A stretch of DNA of 62,674 nucleotides from Sinomonas sp. ASV322 (GTDB lineage: Bacteria; Actinomycetota; Actinomycetes; Actinomycetales; Micrococcaceae), in NCBI RefSeq assembly GCF_030908245.1, contig NZ_JAVFJJ010000020.1, positions 1 to 62,674 of the forward strand. Direction: 5' to 3'. This document shows positions 1 to 9,065 of this stretch, piece by piece. The notes under the pieces are model-generated. The model was not told the DNA's origin and did no database searches. It saw only the letters and a list, made by a program, of their open reading frames with translations. Position 1 is the first letter of the stretch; every line of letters starts with the position of its first letter. The position numbers and the translations under genes were made by a program.

Positions 1-1409
1 GGTGACAGTTCTGCCTCAGGACATCGGTGACGGTTCCGGGGTTCTTGGTGGTGACACTTCTTTCGCTCTGATGGGCTGGTGAAGAAGAACTCCACTGTCG
101 ATCCTCGTATCCGTCTCGCGATCTCTCAGTGGCCGGAGAACGCGCCTCGGGGTGCGGTGACGACGTTCTGCGCCGAGCATGGGATCTCGCGGAAGACGTT
201 CTATGCGATCCGCGCCCGGGTCGCCGCGGACGGGCCGGCCGCGGCGCTGGAGCCCAGGTCGCGGCGCCCGAAGAACAGCCCGGCCAGGCTCTCGGACGAT
301 GTGAGGCAGCAGGCCATCGGGGTGCGGGCGGCGCTGGAGCGCTCCGGGCTGGACCACGGTCCGATCAGCGTGCACGAGAAGATGCGTTCCATGGGCCTGG
401 CATCGGTGCCCTCGCCGGCGTCGCTGGCACGCATGTTCCGCCAGGCAGGGGTCGCTCGGGCCGAGCCGAGGAAGAAGCCGCGGGCCGCGTTCCGCCGGTT
501 CGTGTATCCGGCGCCGAACGCGTGCTGGCAGCTGGACGCGACGGAGTACGTGCTCGCCGGCGGGCGCAAGTGCGTGATCTTCCAGCTCATCGACGACCAC
601 TCCCGCTACGCGGTCTCATCGCACGTGGCCCGGTCGGAGACGGCGGAGGCGGCCATCGCCGTGACAAGGAAGGGGATAGCCGCCCACGGGGTGCCGCAGC
701 GGCTCCTGACCGACAACGGCAGTGCGCTGAACCCGATCCGCCGGGGCGTGATCGGCCAGCTGGTCATCTATGTGACCTCCCTCGGAGTCGAGCCGATCAC
801 GGGCAGGCCCAACAAGCCCACCACCCAGGGCAAGAACGAACGCTTCCACCAGACCCTCTTCCGCTGGCTGGACAAGCAGCCCCTCGCCGAGACGATCGAC
901 CAGCTCCAGGAACAGGTCGACGCGTTCGACATCATCTACAACACCCAGCGCCCGCATCAGGGCCTGCCCGGCAGGATCACCCCCCTGCAGGCCTGGGAAG
1001 CGACCCCGAAGGCCGAACCGCCCAGGCCGAGGCCCGCACCGCCCGAGCCCACAGTCCCGGGACGCGGCGCCGCCGCGGCAACACGCATCCGCCCGGGAGT
1101 GGAAGGGACGGCCACCCGCGTCGTGCCCGCCAACGGCGGCATCACGATCCGCGGCGTGAAGTTCCAGATCGGCAGCGCCAGGACCGGACTCCAAGTCCAC
1201 ATCGTCTGGGATCCCGAAGGGATCGCGTTCTTCGACCACCAGGGCACGCTACTGATCGAGCACCTATGGCCGGCCAAAGGAATCACCTACGTCAGCAACG
1301 GCCGCCCCGTCGGCACAAGGCCCCGCACCGACGAAACTGTCACCGATGTCCTGACACACGAACCGTCACCGATGTCCTGAGGCAGAACCGTCACCCATGT
1401 CCTGAGACA
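1..1409 (+). mobile_element. IS481-family insertion sequence, left tip outside window
   Basis: The element contains one transposase gene. Its right end (about 1338-1409) carries three spaced copies of a unit ending in GATGTCCTGA or CATGTCCTGAGACA. The reverse complement of that end matches the window start: both read CTGCCTCAGGACATC followed by GGTGACGGTTC. The right end finishes in TGAGACA at 1409. By comparison the outermost 15 or so bases of the left end (starting TGTCTCAGGAC) lie just before base 1. Any target duplication cannot be checked because the left junction is missing. Confidence 0.85.
79..1380 (+). CDS. IS481-family transposase (integrase catalytic core)
   Basis: DDE transposase of 433 aa. 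The first 130 residues form a helix-turn-helix region (HGISRKTFYAIRARV), followed by an rve-type catalytic core. Visible catalytic motifs are QLDATEYV (first Asp), LTDNGSALN (second Asp) and GKNERFHQTL (Glu). A proline-rich linker near residue 320 leads to a small C-terminal beta-rich domain. The start is GTG at 79, because the ATG at 71 hits a stop after three codons. The gene fills the element and the stop sits inside the right-end repeats. The length is normal for the family and the frame is intact, so it is probably functional. Confidence 0.9.
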   Translation: MKKNSTVDPRIRLAISQWPENAPRGAVTTFCAEHGISRKTFYAIRARVAADGPAAALEPRSRRPKNSPARLSDDVRQQAIGVRAALERSGLDHGPISVHEKMRSMGLASVPSPASLARMFRQAGVARAEPRKKPRAAFRRFVYPAPNACWQLDATEYVLAGGRKCVIFQLIDDHSRYAVSSHVARSETAEAAIAVTRKGIAAHGVPQRLLTDNGSALNPIRRGVIGQLVIYVTSLGVEPITGRPNKPTTQGKNERFHQTLFRWLDKQPLAETIDQLQEQVDAFDIIYNTQRPHQGLPGRITPLQAWEATPKAEPPRPRPAPPEPTVPGRGAAAATRIRPGVEGTATRVVPANGGITIRGVKFQIGSARTGLQVHIVWDPEGIAFFDHQGTLLIEHLWPAKGITYVSNGRPVGTRPRTDETVTDVLTHEPSPMS

Positions 1410-1469
1410 TCACAGCGCAGGACGTGGGGAGGTTGGCGGCAACGGTTCGGGCGCCAGGCACGGCCGAAC

Positions 1470-2219
1470 TTACGGCGTGAGCTTCGTGCCCCGGATCGTC
1501 TCCACGAGTTCGGGCGACGCCCCCGGGAACTCCCCGCGCCCCCACACCGCGAGATACAGCTCCCGGGCCGTCCCCGCGACGATCCCGAGTACCGGCCCGT
1601 CCTCGCCGCCGAAGGCGGGGGCATCGAGCGTGGCGACGGTCTCGCCGTCGTCCGTTCGCACCTCGAAGCGGACGACGGCGGGCAGCCCCGGCGTGCGCCC
1701 CAGCCGCACCTGCCGAGGGTAGAAGCCCGAGAGGACCTCGCGGAGGCCGTCGATCGCGAGGTCGTCGGGGATGGACCAGGGCACGGGATCGCCGGCGCCC
1801 GCGGCGAGGGCGGAGGCAAGGTCGAACTCGTGGACCGCCGTCTCGTGGAACTGCCGCCGCGCCCAGAAGGCCGCGACTCGATCGCCCCACAGCGTCCACG
1901 CCGGAGCCTCGGGGCCGGCCTCGCGCAGCGCGGCGAGAAGGGCCGAGGCGCGGCCGCGGTACCACTCGGGCAGGGGCGAGCCGTCGTTCTCGAAGGGCGG
2001 GTCCTCGGGCGCGTGGGCGGCCCCGATGGCGGACGCCGCCCACGTGTGGATGAGGCCGACATGGATTACGAGGGTCCGGGCGGTCCAGCCAGGGCACGTC
2101 GGGACGGGAGCGGACCAGTCGCGCACGCGGTCGGCGGCAGCGGCGAAGCGCTGGGTCGCGCGGTCGAGGCGGTCTAGGGCCGCGGAAAAGTCAAGGGGCG
2201 CGACGGGAAGCTGGCTCAC
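1470..2219 (-). CDS. Maleylpyruvate isomerase N-terminal / DinB-like family protein
   Basis: Protein of 249 aa from a GTG start at 2219. The N-terminal half shows the four-helix pattern of mycothiol-dependent maleylpyruvate isomerase-type proteins: CPGWTARTLVIHVGLIH near residues 42-58 and FHETAVHEFDLA near 127-138, the latter resembling the family's second metal-ligand helix (H-x4-H). A beta-rich C-terminal domain follows, as usual in these proteins. Family members bind a divalent metal and use mycothiol or act on unknown substrates; the specific reaction cannot be read here. It lies alone between the IS and the large membrane protein gene. Confidence 0.75.
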   Translation of the reverse strand: MSQLPVAPLDFSAALDRLDRATQRFAAAADRVRDWSAPVPTCPGWTARTLVIHVGLIHTWAASAIGAAHAPEDPPFENDGSPLPEWYRGRASALLAALREAGPEAPAWTLWGDRVAAFWARRQFHETAVHEFDLASALAAGAGDPVPWSIPDDLAIDGLREVLSGFYPRQVRLGRTPGLPAVVRFEVRTDDGETVATLDAPAFGGEDGPVLGIVAGTARELYLAVWGRGEFPGASPELVETIRGTKLTP

Positions 2220-2380
2220 GCAGCCACATTAGCCCGGGACAGCCCCGCCCGGCGCGCTCCGGCCCTTTTCTTCTGGCCTCCGACCGCGCCCCGCAGCGGC
2301 ACGCCGCGTTGCGGACCGATTGGGAACTCACAACCGGGCGGGAGCGCGGGTATGCGGCACGGACAGACCCCGCGGCCGCG

Positions 2381-5374
2381 CTACCAGCCCACGAGGAGGT
2401 CTTTGCGGGCCTGGGCGTAAGCGCGCGTCGGCAGGTAATTGGCGTGGGTCGCGACGCGAGCCATGTACGAGTCCGGCTCCATCTCGAGCACTAGCCGGTC
2501 GAGGTTGTTGGGCATGGCCGAATATGAATACCCCGGGAACCCGAGGTAGTCCGTGCGCCTCCACAGGTTGATCCACACGGGCTGCGGGCCGGTTGCGAGC
2601 GCGAACGCCCCGTGGGGGATGTCGAGGAGCGCGGTGAGCGGTGTCCCGCGCGACGCGCCCATGAGCGACGACGCGCCAACCCGCGGCGCCCCGGCCGCAA
2701 CCGGCCCAGTCGGCGCCGCAGCCGGCACAGCAGCCCGCCCAGACGGCACCGCAGCCGGCACGGCAGCCGGCCCAGACGGCACGGCGGCCGGCCCAGACGG
2801 CACCTCAGCCAGCACGGCGGCCGGCCCAGACGGCACCGCAGCCGGCCCAGCCGGCACCGCGGCCGGCCCAGCGGGCACCGCAGCCGGCCCAGCCGGCACC
2901 GCGGCCGGAGCCACAGCCGGCCGGACGCCGTCGTGCAGGTCCTTGCCTTTCCACGGGTCGGCGGACCAGAACGACGGCGCCGCGATCCCGGGCGTGCCAA
3001 GCACCTCCGGGCCGAAAATCTCCGGGAAGAACCGGCCGAAGTACGGCCTGAGCTGCATCCCGAACGTCAGGAGCCGCACACGCGGCATGAGGTCCGCGCG
3101 CCCGAGCGCCGCGAGGTGGAAGAGAGCCGCGACGGCGAGCACGGTCCCGAGGCTGTGGGCCGCGAGGAGGACGCGCCGCTGCGAGTCCGCGGCGCCGGCC
3201 GTACCCGCGGCGTCAGGAGCGCCCGCGCCAGGGGCCTCGGGACCGGCGTCGCCGCCGGGCTCGAGCCAGCGGATCATCCGGTCGGCGAGCTCCGGCACGG
3301 CGCGCTCGAAGAAGCACGCCGGCCCGAAGGGGTGGGCGGCGCGCGGGAGCCACGCGATGAGGTCCCACAGGAGGCCGAGCGGCCGAGAAGCCCCCGCCTG
3401 AGCGTTCGTGGCAGCGAGGCCGATGATCCCGAGCCCGCCGAGCACGACGCTCAGGAGCACGATCCCTTGGAGAAAGCCCGAGAACGCCGGAAAATTCGAC
3501 TCCCCGACGAGGCCCGCGAGCACGGACCGCACCCAGGCCCAGCGCCCGGTCGCACCCCGCGCGTGCTGCATGACGGTGAACGCGAGCGATACAGTGACCG
3601 CTACGCCGATCGCCCAGCTCACGGTGTGCAGGAGCGGCTCGATGCGCTGCACGAAGGCACTCGTGCGCCGAACGCTGTCGATGTCCCTCTCGAACCGTGT
3701 TTCGGTGGGGTCGACGGGCGGCTCCTCGATGATCGCCTTGCGGAGGCGGAACCACACGAGGGCGAGGAAGAGCCCCGCCACGAGGACGACCAGGAGCACG
3801 AGCACCCCGCCGAACGCCCAGAAGGCGGTCGGCATCGTGATGTCGTGCGCGGTGGTCGGAATCGAGATGACGCGGAAGAGGGGGTCGGTGCGGTCGGGCA
3901 GGGATTGGAGGCGCCCCGCGCGCAGGTACTCGCCGGTTCCGAGGACGACGGCGCTCGCAAGGTAGGCGCCGACAAGCAGCCCGAGGTACATGAACACGCC
4001 GGGCGCCGCCCCGTGCCACGCGTGCTCGAGCCGACGGCCGTCGCGCCCGCGCCGGAGGAGATACGGGATCGCGATCCCGAGCCCGCTCGCGATGACGACG
4101 GCGACCGCCGCGGCGTTGGCCCACCATCCGAGGGGGTCGAGCCAGCCACCCACCGCAAACACGAGCGCGCCGACGCCGACCGCGAGGACGAGCGTCGCAA
4201 GCCACTCGTTGTACCCCGTCCGCACGACGCAGCCGACGGTCGCAAGCAGCGTCAGGCCCACGAGCAGGACCGTCGGGGTGAGCTGGCCCGCCCGGAACGG
4301 CCCGGTCTCGTTCGTCGTGTTCGCTCCGCTCGCGACGAGGATGGCGGCGAAGTAGGTGGCCCCCGCCGTCCCGATGAGGACGGCGCCCCACACGTAGCGG
4401 CTCTTCCAGAAGTCGACGCGGGCCTCGGGCGCGCGCATCGAGCGCGCCCACAAGACGAGGAAGTATCCGATCACCGCGAGCTGCGCCCACGCGATCGAGA
4501 GGATCGACGTCGCGGCGCCGGTGGTGTCGCGGCTCGCGGTATCAGTCATGAGGAGGACGACGACGAGCTGCACGCTCGCCGCAAGGTGCAGGAGGCCCGT
4601 GGGCGAGTTGATGCGGCGGCGCACCCAGAGCATCGGCAGCGCGAGGGCGACGGCGCCGGGCCGGGGATCGGTGTTCGACGCGCGGGCGGCGTCGGCCTGC
4701 CGGGTGCGGAAGCGCACGTTGGTCACGAAGGCGAGGAGCGCGATGAGGGCGACGGCGGCGATCGGCGCGAGCGAGAGGGTCGCGAGGCGCTGACCCCGGG
4801 TGAGTTCGCGCAGCCCGTCGAACTGGGGCGGGAGGGCGTTGCAGATCTTCCACACGTTGGGCACACCGGTCGGCTCGAAGCACTGGACGGCGATGAAGTC
4901 GAACGCGACCGTGCTCACGGCGGAGACGAGCAGGAGCGTCAGCAGCAGCCCGTACAGGCGGACGACTCCCCCGCCCGGCCCGGTGCGGAGCCCATCCTCG
5001 CGACTCGGATCCGTGCGGAACGAACGCGCCCAGTACGCGGCGTTCGCGAGGCCGAACGGCGCGATGAGGAACCAGCCGAGGTTGTAGAGGACGCGGCCGA
5101 TCTTGCCGAGGAACGTCGTGCTGCGGTCGAAGCGGTCGAGGTTGCCCCAGCAGTACGCCTCGAGGCGGGTCGCGGCGTCCGGCTCTGGGGTCTTGACCGT
5201 GTAGAAGCCGGCGAGGGAATCGCCGAGGAGGACGCCGTCGTCGCGCACCAAGGTGACGTCATCCGCCGTCGTACACAGCATGTCCTGGGGCGGGACGTTC
5301 TTGACGCCATGGACGCGCAGCTCAAGGACCTCGAGGGGCGTGGCGCTGGACCCTGCGCCGAGTGCGGTGGGCAT
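2381..5374 (-). CDS. Very large polytopic membrane protein with lipase-like alpha/beta-hydrolase motif
   Basis: Protein of 997 aa. The start at 5374 opens MPTALGAGSS and the next residues (VLELRVHGVKN) look like a genuine soluble N-terminus; an upstream ATG at 5524 would overlap the divergent channel gene's promoter. Roughly ten or more membrane segments fill residues 110-690. Near residue 735 lies VLLAAHSLGT, a nucleophile elbow (A-H-S-L-G) typical of lipases and esterases. A Pro/Ala repeat insert follows (about 815-891), then a tail with WINLWRRTDYLG. It may be a membrane-anchored lipid hydrolase; the hydrolase motif is seen, the substrate is unknown. Confidence 0.7.
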   Translation of the reverse strand: MPTALGAGSSATPLEVLELRVHGVKNVPPQDMLCTTADDVTLVRDDGVLLGDSLAGFYTVKTPEPDAATRLEAYCWGNLDRFDRSTTFLGKIGRVLYNLGWFLIAPFGLANAAYWARSFRTDPSREDGLRTGPGGGVVRLYGLLLTLLLVSAVSTVAFDFIAVQCFEPTGVPNVWKICNALPPQFDGLRELTRGQRLATLSLAPIAAVALIALLAFVTNVRFRTRQADAARASNTDPRPGAVALALPMLWVRRRINSPTGLLHLAASVQLVVVLLMTDTASRDTTGAATSILSIAWAQLAVIGYFLVLWARSMRAPEARVDFWKSRYVWGAVLIGTAGATYFAAILVASGANTTNETGPFRAGQLTPTVLLVGLTLLATVGCVVRTGYNEWLATLVLAVGVGALVFAVGGWLDPLGWWANAAAVAVVIASGLGIAIPYLLRRGRDGRRLEHAWHGAAPGVFMYLGLLVGAYLASAVVLGTGEYLRAGRLQSLPDRTDPLFRVISIPTTAHDITMPTAFWAFGGVLVLLVVLVAGLFLALVWFRLRKAIIEEPPVDPTETRFERDIDSVRRTSAFVQRIEPLLHTVSWAIGVAVTVSLAFTVMQHARGATGRWAWVRSVLAGLVGESNFPAFSGFLQGIVLLSVVLGGLGIIGLAATNAQAGASRPLGLLWDLIAWLPRAAHPFGPACFFERAVPELADRMIRWLEPGGDAGPEAPGAGAPDAAGTAGAADSQRRVLLAAHSLGTVLAVAALFHLAALGRADLMPRVRLLTFGMQLRPYFGRFFPEIFGPEVLGTPGIAAPSFWSADPWKGKDLHDGVRPAVAPAAVPAGPAAVPAGPAAVPAGPAAVPSGPAAVLAEVPSGPAAVPSGPAAVPAAVPSGRAAVPAAAPTGPVAAGAPRVGASSLMGASRGTPLTALLDIPHGAFALATGPQPVWINLWRRTDYLGFPGYSYSAMPNNLDRLVLEMEPDSYMARVATHANYLPTRAYAQARKDLLVGW
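2692..2930 (-). repeat. GC-rich minisatellite coding for Pro/Ala-rich heptads
   Basis: About eleven imperfect tandem copies of a roughly 21-base unit resembling GCCGGCCCAGACGGCACCGC. On the coding strand it gives repeated VPAGPAA, VPSGPAA and VPAAVPSG blocks inside the large membrane protein, between its lipase-like elbow and its C-terminal tail. Units keep the reading frame. Copy number probably varies between strains by slippage. Confidence 0.9.
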
Positions 5375-5469
5375 GGCAGTCTCCGGTCGGACGACCCCAG
5401 CACGTGATCGATCGTACGACCTGGGTCGGGACGTGTCCACGAAAGCTGGGGCGGCGGTACCCTTCGGCC

Positions 5470-6240
5470 ATGACCCTTGAGCGGTGGAGGCGGCTGACCG
5501 AGTGGCCGACCCTCGCGGCGGCACTCGTGTTCCTCGGAGCGTATTCCGTGCAGGTCATCGCCAATCTGCGCGATGAAGAGGGGATGTGGGCCGAGGCCCT
5601 CGTCTGGGTCGCGTGGGGCGTGTTCGTCCTGGACTACGGGGGCCAGCTCGTCCTCGCTCCCCAGCGCGGCCGGTGGTTCGCGCGGAACCTGCACGAGCTC
5701 GCGATTCTCGCGCTTCCCGCGCTGCGGCCGCTCCGCCTACTGCGGCTCGTGACGTTCCTCCGCGTCGTGCACAACAAGGCGGGCTCCGCCCTGCGGGGGC
5801 GGCTGCTCCTCTACGTGGTCGGTTCGGCGGCGATGATCATCTACTGCGGGGCGCTCGCAGCCGAAGACGTCGAGCAGAACGAGCCGGGCGCGAACATCCG
5901 CTCGTTCGGGGACGCAATCTGGTGGGCGCTCGAGACCATCACGACGGTCGGCTACGGCGACCGCTATCCAGTGACCATCGCGGGCCGCTTCGTCGCAGCG
6001 GGGCTCATGATGGCGGGCATCGCGGTGCTCGGCGTCGTGACCGCGTCCATTGCCGCGTGGCTCGTCGAGAGCGTGTCCGCGCAGACCGCCGCCGAGGTCG
6101 AGGCCGAGGTCGCGGAGGTCGAGGCTGAGGTCGAGGCGATCGACGAGTCCCTCGAGGCGAAGGTCGAGGCGCTGACCGAACAGGTCGCGCGGCTCGCGGC
6201 GGCGCTCGAGGAGCGGCAGCGCAACTCCGAACCCGCATAG
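5470..6240 (+). CDS. Potassium channel family protein (voltage-gated-like, copy 1)
   Basis: Protein of 256 aa from ATG 5470; this start is fixed by the paralogue at 22287-23042, which also opens MTLERW. Membrane helices occupy the first 200 residues. An Arg-rich S4-like helix (LRPLRLLRLVTFLRVV) lies near residues 84-100, and the pore loop carries the potassium selectivity filter TVGYGD at about 159-164. The C-terminus is a Glu/Val/Ala coiled coil with EVEAEV repeats, probably an oligomerisation domain. It is divergent from the large membrane protein gene, 95 bp away. Family role: passive K+ flux across the plasma membrane. Confidence 0.9.
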   Translation: MTLERWRRLTEWPTLAAALVFLGAYSVQVIANLRDEEGMWAEALVWVAWGVFVLDYGGQLVLAPQRGRWFARNLHELAILALPALRPLRLLRLVTFLRVVHNKAGSALRGRLLLYVVGSAAMIIYCGALAAEDVEQNEPGANIRSFGDAIWWALETITTVGYGDRYPVTIAGRFVAAGLMMAGIAVLGVVTASIAAWLVESVSAQTAAEVEAEVAEVEAEVEAIDESLEAKVEALTEQVARLAAALEERQRNSEPA

Positions 6241-6312
6241 CCGGCCTTTCCCCGCATAACAGGCGCTGGGCAGCACCGATCATGCGGTTCTGGGCCTGCT
6301 CTGCGCAGCGGC

Positions 6313-6924
6313 TTATTCGGCCAGATACGAATCCACGGCCTGCTCGAGGGTTGGTCTGGCCGCGTCCCAGCCCTCGACCGGCGCGGCCACGATGAGCACG
6401 CTCCCGCCGCGCTTGCCCTCGACGAAGCACGCGATCTCGCGGTACTCGTGCGTGCGATCGCGGCTTCGATAGGTGTCCTCGACGCACGAGCCCATGCCGC
6501 CGCGGAAGGCCATCCCCGTCCGGCTCGCCCCTCGTGCAGCCGGCTCCCCGTTCTCGTCCTGGAGATGGTCGAGGCGGAAATCGGGCCACGTCGCGAGGGC
6601 TTCGTCGCCCTGCTCGGGCGTCGCGTTGAAGTACGCCACGAGCTCCCCGCCCGGCGATCTCGTCTCAGCGGTGACGCTTCCGGGATCGCTCTCGGCGGGC
6701 GCCGCCTCGGGCGGAGTGGACAGCTGGGCCGTTCCGTCCGGAAGCTCCGCAACGTTCCAGCCGGCCGGGGCGGGGCCCGCCCGGAACCAGGCAAAGGCAG
6801 GCGCGGGGGACGTCGTCGCGGGCGTCTCGGCGTGGCCCGCGGGGCCGCCGCACCCCGCGAGGAGGAGGACGGCAGCCCCGAACAAGGCGGCCAGTGACCC
6901 TGCGGGCGCCCTACTTGTTGCCAT
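6313..6924 (-). CDS. Putative lipoprotein
   Basis: Protein of 203 aa using ATG 6924. It opens with a lipoprotein signal (MATSRAPAG, hydrophobic stretch, lipobox LAGC). The mature part has an acidic, Pro/Ala-rich linker, then a globular region containing FRGGMGSCVED and YREIACFVEG; the two Cys could form an extracytoplasmic disulphide. No family recognised. The start overlaps the end of the upstream lipoprotein gene by 14 bases, so the two are probably co-translated. Confidence 0.75.
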   Translation of the reverse strand: MATSRAPAGSLAALFGAAVLLLAGCGGPAGHAETPATTSPAPAFAWFRAGPAPAGWNVAELPDGTAQLSTPPEAAPAESDPGSVTAETRSPGGELVAYFNATPEQGDEALATWPDFRLDHLQDENGEPAARGASRTGMAFRGGMGSCVEDTYRSRDRTHEYREIACFVEGKRGGSVLIVAAPVEGWDAARPTLEQAVDSYLAE

Positions 6925-7237
6925 CGCCGTCGTCCGGCCCGCCGCGGTCGTCGGCGTCGTGGTCACCCCCGCCCGGGTGGAGCGGGGGCGGGATCACGGG
7001 CCGCGGTGCGGGGGCGGGAGGCGGCATGACCGGCGGTGGCGTTTCCGTCGGAGGCGCGGGCGACGGCGTGACCGTCGGCGTGGGCGTTGGCGTCGGCGTC
7101 ATCGTGGGCGACGGCGTGACCGTGACCGACGGGCTCGTGCTCGGGGCGGGCGCTGCCGGGGATGGGGCGGTGCACCCTCCCGCCGCGAGGGCCGCGGCGC
7201 ATGCCGCGACGGCCAGCAGGGATCGAAGAGTGTTCAT
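6911..7237 (-). CDS. Small Thr/Pro-rich lipoprotein
   Basis: Protein of 108 aa from ATG 7237 (an in-frame ATG at 7249 is an alternative). It has a signal peptide MNTLRSLLAVAACAAALAAG with lipobox AGGC, then a long low-complexity mature chain of TPTPTPT and PPP runs and an acidic Gly/Asp tail. It is probably a cell-surface spacer or wall-spanning lipoprotein. It shares an overlapping arrangement with the next lipoprotein gene. Confidence 0.65.
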   Translation of the reverse strand: MNTLRSLLAVAACAAALAAGGCTAPSPAAPAPSTSPSVTVTPSPTMTPTPTPTPTVTPSPAPPTETPPPVMPPPAPAPRPVIPPPLHPGGGDHDADDRGGPDDGDGNK

Positions 7238-7249
7238 GGTGCCCTCCAC

Positions 7250-7564
7250 AGGGCCCGGCGGAAAGTCGAGACCTTGCCCCCTAAGACGACGCCGGCGTGA
7301 CCGGGGTTCACCCTGGCCGCAGACCCTTGCGCAAAGCCACCCCTACTCACCTAAAAATGTCACGCACGAACCGGCCAATAGAGCGTGACAATCTGCGAAG
7401 ACGACGCCCCGCCGCCGCCCTGCGGACACTCTCCGCTGATTGTTGACCCGGTCTGATCGCACAACCGTCCCGGAGCGACATGACCGTCCCGAAAACCGCG
7501 GCGCGAGGGACGGCTATGTCACCAACCGACGGTCATGTCACTAAGGGACGGTCAAGCGGCGCCC
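7250..7564. other. Intergenic region with repeated ATGTCA / ACCGTCCC elements
   Basis: No gene is supported in these 315 bases. The stretch 7465-7554 contains TGACCGTCCC at 7481-7490 and its exact inverse GGGACGGTCA at 7545-7554, with GGGACGG (about 7507) and CGACGGTCATGTCAC between them. GTCACG and GCGTGAC also occur near 7360-7390. The pattern could be a set of operators or a long hairpin. It lies downstream of the VOC gene (stop at 7565) and upstream of the lipoprotein pair. Confidence 0.5.
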
Positions 7565-7978
7565 TCACCCCACCGGCTTCGGCTGCGTGAGTCGCCAGTA
7601 GTTGCCGGACGGGTCGCGGAACGCGGCGTCGACCCCGTAGAAGCGCTCGTGCGGTTCCTCGGTGAACTCGACCCCGCGCGAGGCGAGCTCCGCGTAGGTC
7701 GCGCGGCAGTCGTCCGTCTTGAGGGCGCCGAGGCCGTAGTACCCGCGCGCGATGGCCTCGCGCATGTGCTCCGCCGAAGCCTCATCCATGAGCGGCGCGC
7801 CTGGCTCGACGAGCATCATCGGGGTCGGCGGCTCGCCCGGGATCGTGACGACGAGCCAGCGGAAGCCATCCATGACGGTGTCCATCGCGACGTCGAACCC
7901 GAGCTTCTCGACGTAGAACGTCTTCGCCTCGTCGAGGTCGAGAACCCGCAGGCACATGAGCGCGACGCCGTTGATCAT
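7565..7978 (-). CDS. VOC (glyoxalase/bleomycin resistance) family protein
   Basis: Protein of 137 aa, a typical single-module VOC length pair. Start at ATG 7978 is backed by GGGGAGA eight bases upstream. It opens MINGVALMCLRVLDLDEAKTFY, the classic first VOC strand-helix, and ends with RDPSGNYWRL, the last conserved strand. A putative metal-site Glu lies in VDAAFRDPSGN and PHERFYG. Substrate unknown; relatives include lactoylglutathione lyases and dioxygenases. Confidence 0.85.
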   Translation of the reverse strand: MINGVALMCLRVLDLDEAKTFYVEKLGFDVAMDTVMDGFRWLVVTIPGEPPTPMMLVEPGAPLMDEASAEHMREAIARGYYGLGALKTDDCRATYAELASRGVEFTEEPHERFYGVDAAFRDPSGNYWRLTQPKPVG

Positions 7979-8034
7979 GACTGGTCTCCCCTTCAGCAGG
8001 ACCGATGCCGGAATGCCCAAACACATGGTCGCGA

Positions 8035-8862
8035 CTATCCTGCGACGGTTCCCGCGTGGGAGGCGAGGCCCGCGACGAACTCGTGCACCGCCGTCGTGAG
8101 CATCTCTGGGTCGACGTCGTGGGTCTGGCCGTCGAGGATCGCGAAGCGCGCGCCGGGGATCGCGTCGGCCGCCGCGCGTGGGCCGGCCTGGAGGAAGGCG
8201 GGGCTCGCGCCGCCCCCGAGGACGAGCGTCGGCGTCGCGATCCGGGCGAAGAGCTCGGTGGGGATCACGCTGCCGGCGAGCGCGGCGTTGTCGTACGCGA
8301 GCGTCGGGGCGATGCGCACCGCCCCGGGCCAGTAGGGCGACTGCCGCATGCCCGCGATCGCCTCGTCCGGCATGCCGACGTAGCGGAGGAAGAGCTCGAA
8401 CGCGCCGTCGCGTTCGCCGGCCTCGAGGCGCGCGGTGAGCGCGTCGGTGTAGTCGCGCGCCCGGGCGAGGCCCGCGTCGTCGACCGCGAAGGGCGGCTCC
8501 CACATGATCAGCGCCCGCGTTGGAAGCTTCGCGGCGGCCCGCGCCGCAAGCGCGGCGCCCGAGGAGAAGCCGACGACGACGGCGCCGCCCGGGCTTCCCG
8601 TCGTCCCGGCCGCGTTGGCCACGTCGAGCAGGGCGGCGATGTCCTCGATTTCGCGGTCGACGGCGAAGGGCTGGGTATCGGTGCTGTCGCCGCGGCCGCG
8701 TCGGTCGTAGTTGTAGACGGTGAAGTGGCGCGCGAGTGCCTCCGCGTGGCGCGCGCTGCCCTGGCGGTCGCTCGTCGCGCCCGCGACGAGGATGAGCGGG
8801 GTTCCGGCGCCGAGCCGGTCGAAGGCGATGGTCGTGCCGTCTGCGGACGTTGTGGTTTCCAT
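8035..8862 (-). CDS. Alpha/beta hydrolase
   Basis: Protein of 275 aa from ATG 8862 (METTTSADGTTIAFDRLG). The oxyanion strand is ILVAGATSDR, followed by NYDRRGRGDS. The nucleophile elbow reads VVGFSSGAAL (G-F-S-S-G, Ser near 112), the acid is likely in LVLGGGASP or nearby, and the catalytic His in ILDGQTHDVDPEML. This is a complete cytosolic hydrolase fold of normal length. Substrate not predictable. Confidence 0.88.
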   Translation of the reverse strand: METTTSADGTTIAFDRLGAGTPLILVAGATSDRQGSARHAEALARHFTVYNYDRRGRGDSTDTQPFAVDREIEDIAALLDVANAAGTTGSPGGAVVVGFSSGAALAARAAAKLPTRALIMWEPPFAVDDAGLARARDYTDALTARLEAGERDGAFELFLRYVGMPDEAIAGMRQSPYWPGAVRIAPTLAYDNAALAGSVIPTELFARIATPTLVLGGGASPAFLQAGPRAAADAIPGARFAILDGQTHDVDPEMLTTAVHEFVAGLASHAGTVAG

Positions 8863-9065
8863 GCGTTCCACGCTAGGCGCGTGCGGCGGGCGGCGCTTCT
8901 CGAAAACTGCTCTTCTCGCCGCCGCCCGCCCGCACTGCCCGCCGAGCGCCGTCGAGCCGTCGAGCCGTCGAGCCCTCGAGCGAAGCCGCACGAGATCGCG
9001 CCGGTTGACAAATGTGATCTCCTCACGAGGCGCAATGTTCCCAATTGATGAACTAACGTGAGACT

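Noticed and set aside
129-2177. Long plus-strand ORFs opposite or across real genes (129-2177, 2612-5407, 8005-9048, 17738-19621, 28472-30223)
   Set aside because: Arg/Ala/Gly/Pro-rich chains without domains, lying over well-supported genes in another frame or strand; typical high-GC shadows.
2692-2930. CRISPR array
   Set aside because: Units are contiguous, in frame and coding, without unique spacers.
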